Shown: positions 27,276-29,874 of the stretch, in pieces | Layout: each line of letters starts with the position of its first letter | How positions within the stretch are numbered: the first letter of the stretch is position 1 | From: Schoenoplectus triqueter | Taxonomy: Eukaryota > Streptophyta > Magnoliopsida > Poales > Cyperaceae | Assembly: GCA_964058805.1 (NCBI GenBank) | Contig: CAXKVV010001538.1 | Coordinates: 1-29,874 of the forward strand | Direction of reading: 5' to 3' | DNA: 29,874 nt | Translations under genes and position numbers: made by a program | The notes under the pieces: model-generated | The model's input: the letters and a program-made list of their open reading frames with translations, nothing else | What the model was told of the DNA's origin: nothing | The model's database searches: none

Positions 27276-27448
27276 ATGGCATGGCCTCCTTGCAAGCATG
27301 GATTGCAGAGCACAAGCTCACCAGAATTGGTAATTAATGATTTTCATTCTGCCTGGCCTCTTGCATTTCTAAAATTAAGAACTAATTTTATTTAATTATT
27401 GTTTTTAATTGTAGGAGCATTTTGGGCATCTACTGTTGGAGCCTCCCT
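27276..27448 (+). other. Overlapping upstream ORF in the HIG1-domain mRNA
   Basis: The first ATG in the predicted leader (27276) is 5 nt upstream of the main ATG and in another frame. In the spliced mRNA it runs 18 codons to 27329, then from 27415 for 11 more codons to a TAG (27446-27448), giving a 29-residue peptide. Both ATGs have a purine at -3 and G at +4. The peptide itself resembles nothing I know, and the arrangement could lower translation of the main ORF. Confidence 0.5.
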
Positions 27449-27781
27449 AGCATACAGTGCTAAGAGACCCCCTCTAAAGCCCAGTCTTCGTCTTATCCAT
27501 GCCAGGTAAAAATATAGTAATGATATTTTTATGATGTTGCTAATGATGATTAATTTTTTATAGTAAAAACCGGTGTTAATTTGTTATTCTTTTTTTTGTG
27601 TATTGAAAAATTCAGGATGCATGCTCAAGCATTGACATTGGCAGTGCTCTCTGGTGCTGCAATTTGGCATTATTATGACAACAGAAGCAATGAAAATGCA
27701 GATAATGGTGGAAATGACATTTATACCACTCAAAAAGATTTCCTGTCTAATGAGGAGGAGATGCTTAGCAGGTGGATTTAG
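27281..27781 (+). CDS. HIG1-domain (hypoxia-responsive family) protein, 3 exons (101 aa)
   Basis: Exons are 27281-27329, 27415-27505 and 27616-27781. The borders are GT-AG and phases join (306 nt with the stop). The protein begins MASLQAWIAEHKLTRIGAFW, has two hydrophobic segments (about 17-32 and 50-66), and between them LRLIHARMHAQ, which carries the HxRx3Q core of the HIG1 (Rcf1-type) domain (H45, R47, Q51). Plant members of this family are small inner-mitochondrial-membrane proteins. Their HIG1 relatives act in respiratory supercomplex assembly, and several are induced by low oxygen. The tail from about 68 is polar and acidic. The ATG at 27281 is chosen because only this frame gives the conserved N-terminus; an out-of-frame ATG sits 5 nt before it. 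A frameshifted copy of exon 2 lies at 29467-29559. Confidence 0.9.
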
Positions 27782-27922
27782 AGTGATTTTGAGCCTTCCT
27801 GGCAACAACATTACTAAATAGAGTAATCCAAATTTATATGTCTACAACAATACAAGTTTTAATTTGCGTCTCTGCTTTCAAGCTTTCCTCGTTTGTGTTT
27901 TCTTGCTGTTTATACCCATGTA

Positions 27923-27932
27923 AATAAATAAA
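27923..27932 (+). terminator. Polyadenylation signal of the HIG1-domain gene
   Basis: Overlapping AATAAATAAA lies about 140 nt after the stop codon. Confidence 0.55.
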
Positions 27933-27939
27933 ATTTTAT

Positions 27940-29160
27940 GCATTTTTGCCGACCCACCAAAATATATGTGTATTTGTAAAAAAAATCCTATTATTTACTA
28001 TTACGTATTGTTCCGACACAAGTTGGGTTGGTTACAAGTTACAACTTGAGCCGACATGTTTATTTACTTTTAACAATTTTTAATTATTTAATGAATTTTC
28101 AAAATTACTTAAATGTGTTTATCGGACTGCAATATAACTTATTTTGTAATTTGAGATTGAACTGAACACCTAAAACATTAAACTCAATGTTCTAATCATT
28201 GTACCAACTTATGTTATATAAAATGGACAAGAATTATAATATAATATATTTCAAACTCAAATTCAGTCTGATCGGATTTAAAATATCTCGCCCCGTTAAT
28301 GAAAAAAAAATATTAAGATTATTTTTTAATGCCCAACTGATGCCATTCAGCGATACTTCTTGATGCATCCAGGTGCAAGTGTACTCTTGCATGCATTTAT
28401 CAGGTTGGTTTAGAAATATTTAGTAGAATAAAATAATCAAGCTGGCCACAAAGGCACCGACTAGGCACATGAATATATAACACATTTTATACACCGATTT
28501 TGCAGAAATGAAGTAATTTAATATAAATTTAACTTATATAAAAAAATCAGAAGGATTTGTAATATGAAAAATTGTAAATATTAAATCCGTAAGGTTCTCT
28601 GACAAACTTTTATGTATATTTTAGTATACATTCAATGACTCCAGACTTAACGATTTATAAATTAGTGATTTTTCATGCATTATGGAGAAATAGTTATAAA
28701 ATTTTGGTTACCAATTTATCATATAGAAATATATTTATAAAATTATATTTAATTATCAATCTATTTACTTGTTTTAAAATATATTGTTACAATCATCATT
28801 TCTCCTCCAAATTAATTTGTATTTACTTTTTTTCTTTATTTTTTTCCCTAAAAGTAAAATAAAATAAATAAATGGAAGCGTAGACTAGTGAAGTAGTGAA
28901 CCCAGCGGCTGAAAACGGAAAACCTTGGGTAGAGGCACAGTTGGTACTTAGTACATACATTTCCACAGATGGAGGAGGAGACTAAACCAGGGGCTCATAA
29001 GTGGGCTCAAATCATTCTTTTTTTCTTCATAAACCTCATTCAAAACGATTTCACTACTTTCATTTAATGATGTACAACAAACGCTCAATCCGTTTAAGTC
29101 ATTCAATCTATTTGAATGATTTATTTTTTATCGAATTAAGAGATTATCAGATTAAATACG

Positions 29161-29200
<40 letters not shown>

Positions 29201-29349
29201 AATAAAAAACATATTTAAATTATTTAATTAAAATATCAATCCATATATAATCCTTATAAATTCATACGTGAAAAACATATGAGTTAGATTGAATTATGGG
29301 TGAGTTATATAAAATGGTTTTTCATCCCGAAATTTTAATAAGAAAGTTA
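27940..29349. other. Intergenic DNA between the HIG1-domain gene and its broken copy
   Basis: AT-rich throughout. The only distinct feature is the (ATT)n run listed separately. I could not detect a second copy of the promoter or of the start of exon 1. Confidence 0.5.
29163..29200. repeat. (TTA)n microsatellite
   Basis: This is an uninterrupted TTA/ATT run of about 12 units. It explains the poly-Leu end of the plus-strand frame that crosses it. Confidence 0.95.
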
Positions 29350-29573
29350 TTGAACCGTCTGTTGTACAAACTCAGTAGCATTGGTAATTCAGGATTTCCA
29401 TTTGCCTGGATTTTGGATTGGAATAACAAGTTATTTATTTATTTTCTTTGAATTTATATTTTGTAGGAGCATTTTGGGCATCTACATTTGGGGCTTCATT
29501 AGCATATATACTGCTAAAAGAACCCCACTCAAGCCAAGCCTTCGTTTGATCCATGCCAGGTAAATATATAATA
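29350..29573 (+). pseudogene. Partial, frameshifted duplicate of the HIG1-domain gene
   Basis: The end of exon 1 (AAACTCAGTAGCATTG|GTAATT), intron 1 (including a GCCTGG patch), exon 2 (29467-29559) and the start of intron 2 (TTTTATGATGTTG) all align with the intact gene at 27310-27540. Exon 2 is 93 bp rather than 91. An extra TA inside GCATATATACTG shifts the frame and brings in a TGA before the exon ends. The restored-looking KPSLRLIHAR residues occur only in a different frame from the upstream half. No ATG matching the original start is visible and exon 3 was not identified before the window ends. This is a local duplication that has decayed. Confidence 0.8.
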
Positions 29574-29874
29574 AGTATAATTTTATGATGTTGTTATCGT
29601 GTAAATTAATTAAAATCTCAGAACTAGAACCCGAGTTAAACAGTATGTTCTTCACTTAATCACAATCCCTTGTCAAATGAGTTTTTTCTTTTTTTCTTTT
29701 CTTTTTTTTCTGAGAAAAAAAACATGCGGCTCGATGATGCCCCCATTTTACTCAAATGACTTTTGATTTATTCCCTAACTTTTACATCTTGTAAAATCTT
29801 ATATATATATATATATATATAGTAATGCTATGGTGCTTCGCGAAGTAAAAAAAAAATTGTGCTTCGCATCCGTA
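29574..29874. other. Downstream flank with a (TA)n run
   Basis: Weak similarity to intron 2 of the HIG1-domain gene continues to about 29650, then fades. A (TA)n tract covers about 29798-29821. The last 50 bp contain GTGCTTCGCGAAG and a second GTGCTTCGC, which may be the start of an element that continues outside the window. Confidence 0.45.

Noticed and set aside
27141..27395. Plus-strand frame reading MAWPPCKHG at its centre
   Set aside because: It follows the out-of-frame AUG at 27276 and runs into intron 1. The HIG1 domain is in the other frame, starting at 27281.

Overview
This is a nuclear chromosome segment from a flowering plant. The evidence is intron-containing genes with GT-AG borders, a four-exon class III peroxidase, a plant-type HIG1-domain gene, and a mix of Copia, LINE, hAT, Helitron and fold-back elements in very AT-rich DNA. 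The species cannot be fixed from the sequence. I see no tRNA, rRNA, CRISPR or bacterial-style operon.

Layout. Bases 1-10,500 hold no gene that I can support. They are a mosaic of small transposons: two related hAT-type MITEs (535-904, 10113-10515) with 8-bp target duplications, two copies of a TIR element with a long TTA/ATA-rich core (1311-2482, 7144-8269; a third lies at 15555-16345), several fold-back elements, a 5'-truncated L1 LINE (5599-6069) and a non-autonomous Helitron (6610-6939). Bases 11031-13263 hold a four-exon plus-strand gene for a small basic protein of 201 aa, possibly sororin-like. Bases 13435-17740 are intergenic, with degenerate GACCCGA-type repeats and the third AT-core element.

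Bases 17820-24486 hold a complete class III secretory peroxidase (315 aa; exons of 204, 192, 166 and 386 bp). Its first intron carries a full-length antisense Copia retrotransposon (18170-23139). The two 273-bp LTRs appear identical, a CTTAT target duplication flanks the element, and a single 1432-codon gag-pol ORF is intact, so the insertion is very young and possibly autonomous. The LTR ends read TA...TA rather than TG...CA. A second young retroposon, about 100 bp with a perfect duplication of at least 17 bp, sits in intron 3 of the same gene.

Bases 24670-27150 are mostly intergenic, with a 0.5-kb fold-back element and one uncertain minus-strand exon-like frame. Bases 27281-27781 encode a 101-aa HIG1-domain (hypoxia-responsive family) mitochondrial protein in three exons, with an overlapping upstream ORF starting 5 nt before the main ATG. 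About 2 kb downstream a frameshifted partial copy of the same gene (29350-29573) marks a local duplication.

The genes do not form a pathway. The main interest is how recent mobile elements have reshaped a working peroxidase gene, and the repeated AT-core TIR family.
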